Shown here piece by piece: positions 1 to 8,134 of a stretch of 13,657 nt of DNA (position 1 is the first letter of the stretch; each line of letters begins with the position of its first letter). A program made the translations under genes and the position numbers. The notes under the pieces were generated by a model. It was given only the letters and a program-made list of their open reading frames with translations, did no database searches and was not told the DNA's origin. The stretch comes from Phoronis ovalis. Its lineage: Eukaryota > Phoronida > Phoronidae. The stretch is taken from assembly GCA_028565635.1 (NCBI GenBank), contig JAOXYB010036963.1, positions 1 through 13,657 on the forward strand, in the 5' to 3' direction.

Positions 1-155
1 CTAATCATAATAAAATTTATGCAATTGTAACTGTCATCATAAAAATTGCTTCTGTTTGTTAATTGCAATCATCTTTCCAATGCAAACATCAAACAACAAC
101 AAATCTTACATCCTAAAATCCTATATGTGATAGGTGAAAATATTTATGGGGTGCG

Positions 156-253
156 TATATGTCCGGGGGGTATTAGGCTTGGGGGGTATTTGTCCAGTGG
201 GTAATTGTCCGGGGGTTTATGTCCGGGGGGTTATTGTCCGGGGGCATTTGTCC
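156..253 (+). repeat. G-rich minisatellite, 14-16 bp units
   Basis: About six and a half degenerate units resemble TTATTGTCCGGGGGG. Runs of five or six G recur every 14-16 bp on the plus strand, so the tract could form G-quadruplexes. Confidence 0.8.
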
Positions 254-327
254 TGATACCATTTTACAGCAAGCATTGCGCGCAGGTGGGGACTCGCTTT
301 TCATCATTCACGGCAAATAATGGTTTA

Positions 328-464
328 CATTTGTCTAGAAACGGTCTTAATGCCATTCTTGAGAATTGCCACGGTAGCGGTCCTGAATGTTTGTCGGTAT
401 ACCTAGCGGCATTCAGCTCTTCACCAAGTCCAGGTGACCATTATTTGCAGTACACACGTACATG
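328..464 (-). pseudogene. Decayed ankyrin-repeat-like fragment
   Basis: On the minus strand one frame reads TANNGHLDLVK, a close match to the ankyrin NGHLDVVKLLL helix. After an in-frame stop it continues GIPTNIQDRY, like the ankyrin loop. A second frame then reads TATVAILKNGIKTVSRQM, like the next repeat's helices. The NG-to-NG spacing is 85 nt instead of 99, so about 14 nt would be missing, along with at least one stop. This reads as a broken remnant. The stretch is also richer in GC than its surroundings. The plus-strand 86-codon frame across it begins at TTG and runs through a minisatellite, so it is not called. Confidence 0.35.
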
Positions 465-479
465 ATAACCACGAACGCA

Positions 480-714
480 TTGTTAAAAGAGTATACCAAC
501 TTTGTATTCTACACTGAATGTGTAGATGATATATTAAGTAACTAGGATTCATATTATTAATTAGTTCTACACTAGTAGATTTGCATTATAAGATTCAAAA
601 TTACAGCAGTGTTCGTAGATTGATAATATATGCTTTATCATCAATAACGTTTTTTTATGAAAAATTTCAGTCAGAAAGGTTTCCAAATGTTGCCTATAAT
701 TTGATCATTATTTC
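480..714. other. No feature seen
   Basis: AT-rich sequence with no supportable gene. A possible acceptor at about 670 (AATTTCAG) is followed by a 16-codon open frame, which is not enough to call. Confidence 0.5.
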
Positions 715-845
715 CTTCTAATAAACGCCTCTTTGAAATAAACGTCCACCAAGAAGTTTAAATAATGTATAAACGCCCATGCTCCCACAATCGCCCCTAA
801 TAAACGCCATTTTCGGAAGCTCGAAAATGAAATAAGCGGGGTTGA
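715..845 (+). repeat. Repeat remnant with recurring AATAAACGCC motifs
   Basis: TAAACGCC or TAAACGTC recurs near 722, 739, 769 and 801, with the inverted form AATAAGCGGGG near 831-841. The dispersed repeats with an inverted partner suggest the end of a non-autonomous mobile element; no clear boundaries or target duplication were found. Confidence 0.4.
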
Positions 846-1600
846 GCTTGTATTTGGAAAAATCCTGCAGTTTACAAATAATTTTTATTTCGAATTTAAC
901 TTGCTGATAGCCAATAAACTGGGCAAATTCTACATCGAGTCATGATATTTGACAATGACTAGTTACAAACATAATTAATTAATTAACTTTTCCGAGTAAA
1001 TAACTTATAAGCGAAAATAGAAAAAAAATTATTATAGCAATAAGTTATCAAACATTTTGGTTAATACTGACATGACTACTTGGTCAGTTCTGATGTCCAT
1101 AATATGTAGTCATTATGGTATAATAGCTGTCTTGAATTGGTAGGTTGGTGGTAGGTGTATACATATATGCAATGATCGTAGTGAACTAAACTCATTTGAA
1201 CGTCCACTACATGATCCTATAAGTACATTTTGATGCATCCATTCCCATGCATAGTAAATATGTTGAGGTTTGGCTATATTTTATGATATACTAATACGTT
1301 TTTCTCTCTGTAATATAGTCTGTTTATTGTTGTTATTAATCAACTTTTTTGTGTGTCTGTGGGAGGAGGGGGGTAATTTGCCATTTAAGGTAGCCTATCA
1401 ATTAATTTAATTAATAAAGTGAAATAAAATACTTTAATTATCGAGCATGTTGGGCTTTTACGAATGACGTGTAGACGGTTTCCGGGACTGTTTCTAAGTT
1501 ATTAAGTATTGTGCTTAATTATAATAAACCAAACAAGTTTTCAAATTAAAAAACAAAATCACGCAATCAGTTTCGTAACTATGAATGACACAGTGAACAC
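846..1600. other. Gene-poor stretch
   Basis: No coding frame with support on either strand. It may contain upstream regulatory sequence for the gene at 1955. Confidence 0.5.
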
Positions 1601-1610
1601 GTATTTAATA

Positions 1611-1626
1611 TGATGACGTCTTCATT
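1611..1626 (+). promoter_or_regulatory. CRE/ATF-like site near the presumed start of the 1955 gene
   Basis: TGATGACGTCTTCAT is a near-palindrome around TGACGTC, a core bound by bZIP factors. It lies about 35 bp before the candidate leader donor at 1654. A second TGACGTG occurs near 1465. Position fits a proximal promoter, but the transcription start is not known. Confidence 0.3.
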
Positions 1627-1653
1627 ATTTGTCATCAATTCCATTGCTCACTT

Positions 1654-1896
1654 GTAAGTAATAGCCTTATTAATATAGGTGCACCTTTTTGTTTTCTTAC
1701 ATGATTTTACTGATTCTTTGTGATAGTTTAATACTTCTGTGTGTGAGCCTTTTACTAGTCTATATATTGACATTTACTGACCGCGCACCACACGTCGCAC
1801 CAATTTTTAATTTTTGTAATTCTTGGACTACTTTTTATAATTATCAGAAACATAGGTTTATAGTGAATATATGACTATCCAAAATTTGTGTTTTAG
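1654..1896 (+). other. Probable 5' UTR intron of the 1955-2518 gene
   Basis: A consensus donor GTAAGT at 1654-1659 and an acceptor GTGTTTTAG ending at 1896 bound a 243-nt AT-rich segment. Splicing would leave a 58-nt leader without any ATG before the start codon. The acceptor could equally receive a trans-spliced leader in lineages that use one. The 61-codon hydrophobic frame at 1689-1874 lies within this segment and begins at TTG, so it is not called. Confidence 0.4.
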
Positions 1897-1954
1897 TAAT
1901 CCGTATTGTGCGATCGATTGCCTTACAAAAAAGAACATAATATAATAAGGCACG

Positions 1955-2518
1955 ATGGCATCCGCTATGATAAGGCTAAACGACGCAGAAGAAGCGCATG
2001 CAGTGCTGTCGTCAAATCACAAGGCAGAGGTAGCTCTACAAAAATTTCTGCAGTTGTTAGATAAAACAGAGAAAAATGCAAGTCACCAAATCAGATATGG
2101 AAAAAGAGTTCTTGTTACAAAGTTCCAAAACAAACTACAAAAATCGCGCTTAATAAATGCGCGACTGAAAGGCGATACAAACAGGGAACGACAGTTACGA
2201 CAAAGTCTCTATAACAGCAGTGGTGCAGCAGCTTGTGGAATAAGAATAGATGAAGACATGGCCTTTAAACAAATACTGCTTGATCGTGCTAAGCGTCTTC
2301 CGGAATTGAGGCGAAATTTTTTTAATGAAGAACATTGTACAACTTCACAAAGCACACGCATAAAAACAAGTAAAGGAACAAAAAAATGTGTTCCACTTAT
2401 TGTATCGCTGTTCCTACGCAAACAAATATCGGTTACAGAATTATATCAGGCAGTCAAAGAGAGGAGTGAACAGTTGCGAAATCGGAAAGTGATTTCTGCG
2501 TACAGTTTCCACATGTAG
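1955..2518 (+). CDS. Unrecognised 187-residue basic, helix-rich protein, single coding exon
   Basis: I do not recognise this protein. The frame runs from ATG at 1955 to TAG at 2516-2518. An in-frame TAA at 1946-1948 makes this the first possible ATG, and its context (A at -3, G at +4) is strong for a eukaryote. The composition is coding-like compared with the AT-rich flanks. Residues 8-85 are charged and predicted by eye to be mostly helical (AEVALQKFLQLLDKTEK, then Arg/Lys-rich RERQLRQSLY), suggesting a helical or coiled-coil protein. Residues 146-154 (VPLIVSLFL) are hydrophobic but too short for a membrane span. A final helix covers residues 160-178. There is no signal peptide. It sits about 670 nt before the next gene on the same strand. 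A probable leader intron lies upstream. It could be a lineage-restricted gene; no function is proposed. Confidence 0.7.
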   Translation: MASAMIRLNDAEEAHAVLSSNHKAEVALQKFLQLLDKTEKNASHQIRYGKRVLVTKFQNKLQKSRLINARLKGDTNRERQLRQSLYNSSGAAACGIRIDEDMAFKQILLDRAKRLPELRRNFFNEEHCTTSQSTRIKTSKGTKKCVPLIVSLFLRKQISVTELYQAVKERSEQLRNRKVISAYSFHM

Positions 2519-2700
2519 GAGATACTGTTCCGCTTTTAGTAGAATTTTCAGACTAACATTTAATTATTTTGCCTTTTAAAATTTTTGATACCATGAAACT
2601 CGCATTTTTTAAAAACGCTGGTTATATAAATATTACACTGGTAAAAAGAATAATCTAATCGGTCTGGCTTTTATACATTGAACATTGTAATATATTTGCT

Positions 2701-2708
2701 TATAAATA
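2701..2708 (+). promoter_or_regulatory. Candidate TATA box for the 3186-4091 gene
   Basis: TATAAATA lies about 98 bp before the leader donor at 2799. A start roughly 30 bp downstream would give a first exon of about 70 nt. In DNA this AT-rich the motif alone is weak; its placement before a consensus donor is the support. Confidence 0.3.
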
Positions 2709-2799
2709 TGTCGTCATATATTAAATCTAGGGATTGCATTTAAATGACATCACAACAATCGAGGCGGTACAACCACTGTTAGTTGTCGAGTACTACAAG

Positions 2800-3168
2800 G
2801 TAAGTGTAATAATCATACTTTTAACTGTATTATAACCAAGCATAACTACCCGCGCAAGTAAACACACCAGTAACATTTTTACGGAACACAGTACAGTATT
2901 ATATTTAGAATTTCAGAAAAAAAATTATGAAAAGCATTGGCACTTGCTTCACTAGTTTATAAAGTAGCAGGTGGCATTTCTCACGCGGCACATTTGCTCA
3001 CTCATAAATTATACTCCATGAGAAATGAGAATTGTATTGACTGTTAATTTCTAGTTGAATATATTTTGAGAAAAATAACATTATTTCCCCAAAAATTAAA
3101 ATATTAAGATATTATACTGCTTCACAATAACTTGTAACGTTTACAGGTGTTTTATCTCTGTATAACAG
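2800..3168 (+). other. Probable 5' UTR intron of the 3186-4091 gene
   Basis: The donor AAG|GTAAGT at 2799/2800 is a full consensus. Two acceptors are possible: CTCTGTATAACAG ending at 3168 and GTTTACAG ending at 3146. With either, no ATG lies in frame upstream of 3186, so the coding start is unchanged. If transcription starts before 2743, the leader carries a 12-residue upstream reading frame beginning ATGACATCA. Confidence 0.5.
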
Positions 3169-3185
3169 AAACTGACAAGTTAAAT

Positions 3186-4091
3186 ATGAAGACCTCAAAA
3201 CTAGGAACCGCAAAAAAATATTTACTAAAAGCAAACAAAGTAACTGCAGAACCAGAGAGCCTATCAAATGGAAACCAAACTACTGTGCTCCCTATAAAAA
3301 ACATCAACGAAAGTGAAAATGAGAAAGAAATAAATCCACAAGACAACCTCCTAATAGACGAAGCGGATGATTCCATATACCTAGCGTATGGTAATGGCAG
3401 TACAGGTGCATCATCGTTAATAGTAAATTCTGTGGGTGAAGAACGGGATGAGGAAATAAATATAATACCTTGGGCGGAAAAATATTCAAGAGTTCGAGCT
3501 TATGAATTAGCTTGTGCAGATGTAACATCAGAACTGCGAAGTAAATTGCTAAATCGAGATGAACTAAATATCAGACGCTGCATAAGTAGATATAGAACAG
3601 TGTGTCACTCAGGCATTCATGCAATCAAGCCGGGAGATGACTTTGTGACAAAATGTAATATAAAAAGAGGCCCTAAACCGTTTCCAATGCGAGACATTAG
3701 AGCAACGGTACAACCACAATTAATGCCACCGTTTTGTTTAGCAACAAAAAACAAGAGAACGGCAATTCTTATGAAAGAGGGGGATGGCACTCGATGGGTG
3801 GTAAATACACCTGAAACAATAACGGATAGAATAAAACGTAAGACACAGGATGTTGAGTTAGAGTTGGAATGGGAGCCCTTAGAAACCATCGCACGTAGAA
3901 ACCGATTCAAATACAATCTGAGGCACCTGAAGAAAAAAGAAGATAATTTAACAGCATATCGCCTACCGGTTGCAAAGGTGCGCGAACCAGTTGTAAAAAC
4001 AATTTTGAAGAAACCTAAGTTTAGAGCAAAAGTAATATATCCTTTCAAATATTTAAGGGACAGATATCTGAATGTTACGAGTTGTAGGTAA
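3186..4091 (+). CDS. Unrecognised 301-residue protein with acidic N-terminal and basic C-terminal parts
   Basis: I do not recognise this protein. The frame is open from 3147, but that codon is GTG. The first ATG is at 3186, with a genomic in-frame stop at 3135-3137, so the product is 301 residues ending at TAG. Residues 1-40 are Lys/Asn-rich, 41-95 are acidic and low-complexity (NESENEKEINPQD), and 96-140 look like a helical folded block (PWAEKYSRVRAYELACADV) with cysteines near 110, 132 and 140. Residues 150-215 contain a Pro-rich, Trp-bearing segment (RGPKPFPMRDI, GTRWVVNTPE). Residues 216-295 are strongly basic. There is no signal peptide or membrane span. It lies downstream of the 187-residue gene on the same strand, with similar codon use and the same leader-intron design. 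A nuclear or cytoskeletal role would be a guess from charge alone, so none is assigned. Confidence 0.7.
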   Translation: MKTSKLGTAKKYLLKANKVTAEPESLSNGNQTTVLPIKNINESENEKEINPQDNLLIDEADDSIYLAYGNGSTGASSLIVNSVGEERDEEINIIPWAEKYSRVRAYELACADVTSELRSKLLNRDELNIRRCISRYRTVCHSGIHAIKPGDDFVTKCNIKRGPKPFPMRDIRATVQPQLMPPFCLATKNKRTAILMKEGDGTRWVVNTPETITDRIKRKTQDVELELEWEPLETIARRNRFKYNLRHLKKKEDNLTAYRLPVAKVREPVVKTILKKPKFRAKVIYPFKYLRDRYLNVTSCR

Positions 4092-4132
4092 ACGCTATAT
4101 ACATACAGCGTAATCTTTGTCCTAATGAAGTA

Positions 4133-4138
4133 ATTAAA
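4133..4138 (+). terminator. Candidate poly(A) signal (ATTAAA) for the 3186-4091 gene
   Basis: The common variant ATTAAA lies 42 nt after the stop codon at 4091. No AATAAA occurs nearby. No clear canonical signal was found after the upstream gene's stop at 2518, only AATATA-like variants. Confidence 0.3.
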
Positions 4139-4139
4139 A

Positions 4140-4580
4140 TAATTTATGATCATTTATAGAGTGAACGAACATATTTTAAAAAAAACATTGAAGCTTCATA
4201 TGGAAAAGTGGAAACTGCTCAATCAGTTATGGTTTAGGTAAATTATTAATCGGCTTCGAGCCAGAAATGTATAATTAAAATATGTATAAGTGAAAGCATT
4301 CTAATTTATGGCAAATTTACATGTATACATGACTAGAAATACTAAAGTGTGAATATTAAACTTTTAAATTACTAAAAAAAAATGAAATCGGGTGTAGAAA
4401 ATATCGAAATCACACGTATCTAGCAACTGCTACTATTTTTACTATTTCTAAACGAAATGATGATTCTAACTGCTGGTATTCATTATGTACACACAATGCC
4501 AATATTTAGCGGAGTATCCAGATACAACTATATTTTGCAGGGCCTATTATTACACGTTTTGCTTGACATTTGCTGTTATT
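4140..4580. other. Gene-poor stretch
   Basis: AT-rich sequence after the 301-codon gene. No open frames, splice-bounded segments or repeats could be supported. Confidence 0.5.
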
Positions 4581-4631
4581 TAGTAACAAACGGGAAACGT
4601 GTTCCGTTATCTAGTAAACGGCAGTAATTAA

Positions 4632-4673
4632 CTTTAACAATCGGCGGAATATTCCCGGGGCCGATAGTTAAAA
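4632..4673. repeat. Imperfect inverted repeat with 12-nt core arms
   Basis: TTTAACaATCGGC and its partner GCCGATaGTTAAAA pair around a loop of about 14 nt containing CCCGGG. It lies directly before the 27-bp tandem array and may belong to the same element. Confidence 0.5.
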
Positions 4674-4830
4674 CATGACTGCAACTATAGTGAACGGCAT
4701 TTATTGTCGAGGTGCCGAGGCCGAAACTTCGGCATTTATTACCGAGGCCGAAACTTCGGCATTTATTACCGAGGCCGAAACTTCGGCATTTATTACCTCG
4801 GCATTATGAATGCAACTATTGGGAACGGTA
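4672..4830 (+). repeat. Three perfect 27-bp tandem repeats, each a hairpin, inside direct repeats
   Basis: Units at 4715-4741, 4742-4768 and 4769-4795 are identical. Each contains GCCGAAacTTCGGC, a 6-bp stem with a 2-nt loop. The array is closed by an 8-bp inverted pair, TGCCGAGG at 4713-4720 and CCTCGGCA at 4796-4803. Outside it are direct repeats of about 22 bp, near 4676-4697 and 4807-4828 (GCAACTAT..GAACGG). The 72-codon frame reading through this array is a translation of the repeats. Confidence 0.85.
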
Positions 4831-4996
4831 TAATCTGCCACCTAGTGAAACATGCGAAAACTACGTTGCGCTTGTTACAGTATAACAAACGGAGGCCCAT
4901 ACCTTTTAATGCAAAAGCATAAATAAAAAATGATTACTTGAATAGATTCTTTGAAATTTTGTGATGGTACAGTTTATTTTTTTACCTCGTGGTACT

Positions 4997-5317
4997 CCCG
5001 GGGTGGGTCACTACAAGAGATTACATACGGGAATGCCAGGCACAAAAAAAATAGAGAAATCCCTCTGCCTGGAAGACGAATTTTTGAAAATACCTACCCC
5101 TTGAAACAAAAGTAATCAAAAAATCTGCCTCTTTAAACAAAAATCATCTAAAAAGCTTAAAGGCTACCCCTTGACTAGAATATAAGGAAATATATACATG
5201 TAATAATCGATGTGTTAAGTTTTTGTTAAATGGCAGTTTCCCCCACAGTTTCTTTACCGTTTCCTTGAGCGCCGGGCATATATCAGTCATCAATTTCTAT
5301 TGAGTGACCTCCCGGGG
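4997..5317. mobile_element. 321-bp non-autonomous inverted-repeat element
   Basis: The left end reads CCCGGGGTGGGTCACT and the right end, read inward, CCCCGGGAGGTCACT. GGTACT stands just outside both ends (4991-4996 and 5319-5324), extending to 8 of 9 bases if one mismatch is allowed, as expected of a target-site duplication. Inside the left part are degenerate subterminal repeats of the form A-run, then CCCCTTGA, around 5085-5175. There is no coding capacity. The end sequence is shared with the 2.1-kb insertion at 7632-9729, suggesting one family. The superfamily is not assignable from ends alone. Confidence 0.65.
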
Positions 5318-5329
5318 CGGTACTCTATA

Positions 5330-5860
5330 TATCATAAACAGAATTAGGTTATCGGTACTATGATAAAGTGAGAGAAAAATTCTAGTAGTTTAGGAATAAG
5401 CAGTGTACGTGCAAGGCAGAACGCCAGTAGTATCGTAGAACACCTATGCAACTAATTAGTAATTTAAAAGCATTATTTGAGTTACTGTAGTAATGTGATA
5501 TTTTCTGAAATTTTATTTGTGAAACAATGCTTTACAACAAACATATATTGCAAAAAATGCGCAGTTTAATTGAAAAATGTGTACGGTATTCTGATTGTAT
5601 TTTTTGTCTTCAGCTAGATCAGTTAGTGTGAAGTTCAGGGTACATCCCAGACATTATGCTTAGATTTATTTACTACTGAAACAAAATTTCCGTATCTTGT
5701 TAAGTAAAAAACATTGTTTTATTTCATCACTAGTCCCAGCTTATATCAACATTAATAAGTGCAAGTGAAGTCATAAATTAGATATATCCTTGCTGGGTTT
5801 ATTATCGACTATCACAGGAAGATACATAGTCCGTCAGCCGATGGTAAAAATTCGACCTAG
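5330..5860. other. Gene-poor stretch
   Basis: No supported gene. A 27-nt segment after CACAG near 5818, followed by GTAAAA, could be a tiny exon, but nothing confirms it. Confidence 0.45.
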
Positions 5861-5862
5861 CG

Positions 5863-6196
5863 TATAGAAAGACAAAATGGCATTTTTTGAATACCTTGCA
5901 TGGGTCCTAACTCACATTTCCAGAGTAAGTGGACATCTCGGCACCTGGGCCAATTTTTAGCTACGAACGCTTTTATGATTTTGTTGCCGAGTCAGCAGAA
6001 CTGGTCTAAACAGGGGTAAGGATAGCATTATATCCTATGTTTTTATGATCTGAGTAAATATTGTAGAGAATGACTACTTATTGGAAAGAAGATGACATGT
6101 GCTACGCGGTAAATTAACTTTTACTACAATCGGAACGCTGCATGGGTCACCAGAGGTCAAAAGGTCATGACCCTTAAATTTTGCTTGAAATTTGGG
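5863..6196 (+). repeat. Copy A of a ~330-bp dispersed repeat
   Basis: It starts at TATAGAAAGACAAAATGG and runs to the palindrome-like centre CTTAAATTTTGCTTGAAATTT. The whole segment is present in reverse orientation at 7351-7634 plus 9730-9774, at roughly 90% identity by eye. It may be one terminal inverted repeat of a larger element or one arm of a foldback element. Confidence 0.8.
6154..6173 (+). promoter_or_regulatory. Nuclear-receptor-like half-site cluster inside repeat copy A
   Basis: AGGTCA, two bases, AGGTCA, then TGACCC directly adjoining. This gives a direct repeat spaced by 2 and an inverted repeat spaced by 0, both known arrangements for RXR-type receptor binding. In the other copies the first half-site reads AGGTTA. 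Confidence 0.25.
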
Positions 6197-7121
6197 GACC
6201 TTGGTATATTTTGCTGTTTTTAGGAAAATTTAGGTAAAGGAATGGTAAATTTTTCATGCTATATTATAACACATTCTCTACTACTTTTTTTTTAAAAGAA
6301 AAAATGTAGTTTGAATCTGTCATTTGGGATTAGGAGCCTTTTGAAAGTATGCGCCATATTTTTATAGCATCGATGTGAGGACCTCAATTTCGCATACAAA
6401 TGCGATTTGTACTCTAGTAGGCATGTTGTGAAACGCTTTCCCTATACATATAATATACTTATTATGCAAATTCATGTATGACGTCATTATTATTGTCGAA
6501 ATCGTTGCAAGTCTTGCAAACTTGAAGACTGAAGCAGTCCATACAATTAGTTGCATGATATTTGTGTGAACGTTACATAAAGTAAGCGTTACTATATTTA
6601 TATAAACACTACATGAAGTGTTAAACAACATATAAATGTTGTCAAATGTCCAAAGCAGTATACAGTCAGTAGCCACCTATTTCGTGATTATGAGCACCAG
6701 CTCATCGTTTTCGCCAGAAGCAGTCCATACCATAGCTGAACTATTAGTTATATGAGGGAAGATGTAGGAAGATAACTGGTTAATTATTCGCTAATTATTC
6801 GAATACAGTGCAATATAATAATTAATTTATTAAACTTAACACTGTAAAAAACTGTTCCTTTATATCAATTATAAAGGAGTAAGTTGTCTTTTCAAATATA
6901 TAACAAATACATGTAAATAATATTTTGCATTCATTTTAAACTTCAGTGAAAACAAGAACTGAATTATTATTCATAAATTTAAAAAATATCAACTGTTACA
7001 ATTGTGTTTCCAGTTTTGTAAGAAAAGTACCTGTTACGGATTATATCAAATGTAAGCACCGGTGAATTGCGAATACACTGTTTGTGCACTAAATTACCAA
7101 CTCCTAAAGAACATATACTGA
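6197..7121. other. Interior between repeat copies; no gene supported
   Basis: AT-rich. A 104-codon minus-strand frame at 6362-6676 lacks coding-like composition. A perfect TGACGTCA (CRE palindrome) occurs at 6479-6486 and a CGCAT..ATGCG hairpin near 6390-6405, both possibly chance. Confidence 0.45.
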
Positions 7122-7253
7122 CTAGTCACTGTCACCATCGTCATTGCTGCTGCTGTCACATGAAGGATTTTTAACATCCGTGCAGGTTTCCCTATTGCAG
7201 TGGCAACCAGATATACAAGGCATTTGCATTTTAAAGCAGACGCAGGATTTTCC
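7122..7253 (-). pseudogene. Cysteine-rich CXC-like C-terminal fragment
   Basis: A 43-codon minus-strand frame runs from GGA at 7253 to TAG at 7122. It encodes CVCFKMQMPCISGCHCN followed by an acidic tail (SSSNDDGDSD). The cysteine pattern C-x-C-x6-C-x3-C-x-C-x4-C resembles the zinc-binding CXC/TCR module of Tesmin/TSO1- and EZH2-type proteins and of some transposon-encoded proteins. The acidic end plus stop looks like a true protein C-terminus. Upstream the frame meets TAA at 7256-7254, only 12 bp from a large palindrome (7266). It is therefore either a terminal exon with an unusual GTAAG acceptor or a gene remnant cut by repeat insertion. Cysteine density this high is unlikely by chance, but intactness is doubtful. 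Confidence 0.45.
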
Positions 7254-7265
7254 TTACAGTTTGCG

Positions 7266-7433
7266 GTTACGCGGTAAATTCACGTTTACTACGATAGAAC
7301 GCTGCATGGGATCACCAGAGGTTAAAAGGTCATGACCCCTAAATTTTAAGTAAAATTTAGGGGTCATGACCTTTTAACCTCTGGTGATCCCATGCAGCGT
7401 TCTATCGTAGTAAACGTGAATTTACCACGTAAC
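7266..7433. repeat. 83-bp near-perfect palindrome with 2-nt loop
   Basis: Arms 7266-7348 and 7351-7433 are reverse complements apart from one position (7272), separated only by AG at 7349-7350. Both arms belong to the ~330-bp dispersed repeat. They match each other far better than either matches copy A, so the palindrome arose or was homogenised recently. It can form a long hairpin or cruciform. Confidence 0.95.
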
Positions 7434-7634
7434 ACATGTCATCTTCTTTCCAATAAGTGGTCATTCTGTACAATATTTAATCAGATCATAAAAATATAGG
7501 ATATAATGCTATCCTTACCCCTGTTTAGACCAGTTCTGCTGACTCAGCAACAAAATCATAAAAGCGCCCGTAGCTAAAAATTGGCCCAGGTGCCGAGATG
7601 TCCAATTACCCTGGACTTATGTGAGTTAGGACCC
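7351..7634 (-). repeat. Copy B of the ~330-bp dispersed repeat, first part
   Basis: Reverse-orientation counterpart of 5863-6196. It is colinear up to the GTTAGGACCC sequence at 7625-7634, where homology stops abruptly at an inserted element and resumes at 9730. Confidence 0.9.
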
Positions 7635-7689
7635 GGGGGGTCACTTATGTAAAGGGTGGGTCCACATGCGCGAACACAGGTTTAAAAAA

Positions 7690-7860
7690 AGCCCCTAAGC
7701 GCGTATATAGGTTGCTAAAAAAGCACCCCTTTGAAAGACTTGTAGGTTTAAAAAGTGACCCTTTGGCAGACCTTACACTTAAATTAGTAAAAATCATACC
7801 CTTTGCCAGACCTGAACTAAAATCATGCCCTTTCACAGACTGGGAGTAAAAACGTAAGAG
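7690..7860. repeat. Subterminal degenerate tandem repeats, left end of the 2.1-kb element
   Basis: About four units follow the pattern A-run, 4-5 bases, CCCTTT, three bases, AGAC (near 7718, 7751, 7787 and 7818), spaced roughly 27-37 bp. Similar A-run/CCCCTT units occur in the 321-bp element. Confidence 0.7.
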
Positions 7861-8134
7861 TTTTCAGAGAATATAATGGCCTCCATAACCTTAAACATTA
7901 TTTAAAGTAGAATAGTTTAAATATTAAATTGCAAAAAGCAACTTTTCAAAACAATAAAAAACCTGCATGTATTAGGGACTGGTCATAAATTAAAATTGAA
8001 GCATTGGGCATAAAAAATGTCAAACCCCCTCCAGGACTCGTGCAAAAAATTGTAACACCTCCCCTTAGATAATGCACAAAAACTACCTCTTCTTCCAGAA
8101 ATTTGAATTGGGGGGGGGCATTCATACATGGTGC

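Noticed and set aside
205-465. 86-codon plus-strand frame
   Set aside because: Begins at TTG inside the G-rich minisatellite; the GYCPG residues are translated repeats, and the opposite strand gives a better ankyrin-like reading.
1689-1874. 61-codon hydrophobic plus-strand frame
   Set aside because: TTG start, AT-driven Leu/Ile/Phe composition, and it lies within a probable leader intron.
3147-3185. N-terminal 13-codon extension of the 301-codon gene
   Set aside because: Starts with GTG, not used as a normal nuclear start in eukaryotes, and overlaps one of two splice acceptors.
4704-4922. 72-codon plus-strand frame with GRNFGIYYR repeats
   Set aside because: The repeats are the 27-bp DNA array, a multiple of three, so the frame stays open without being coding.
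6479-6486. Perfect CRE palindrome TGACGTCA
   Set aside because: No gene start nearby; a single 8-bp match can occur by chance in a window of this size.
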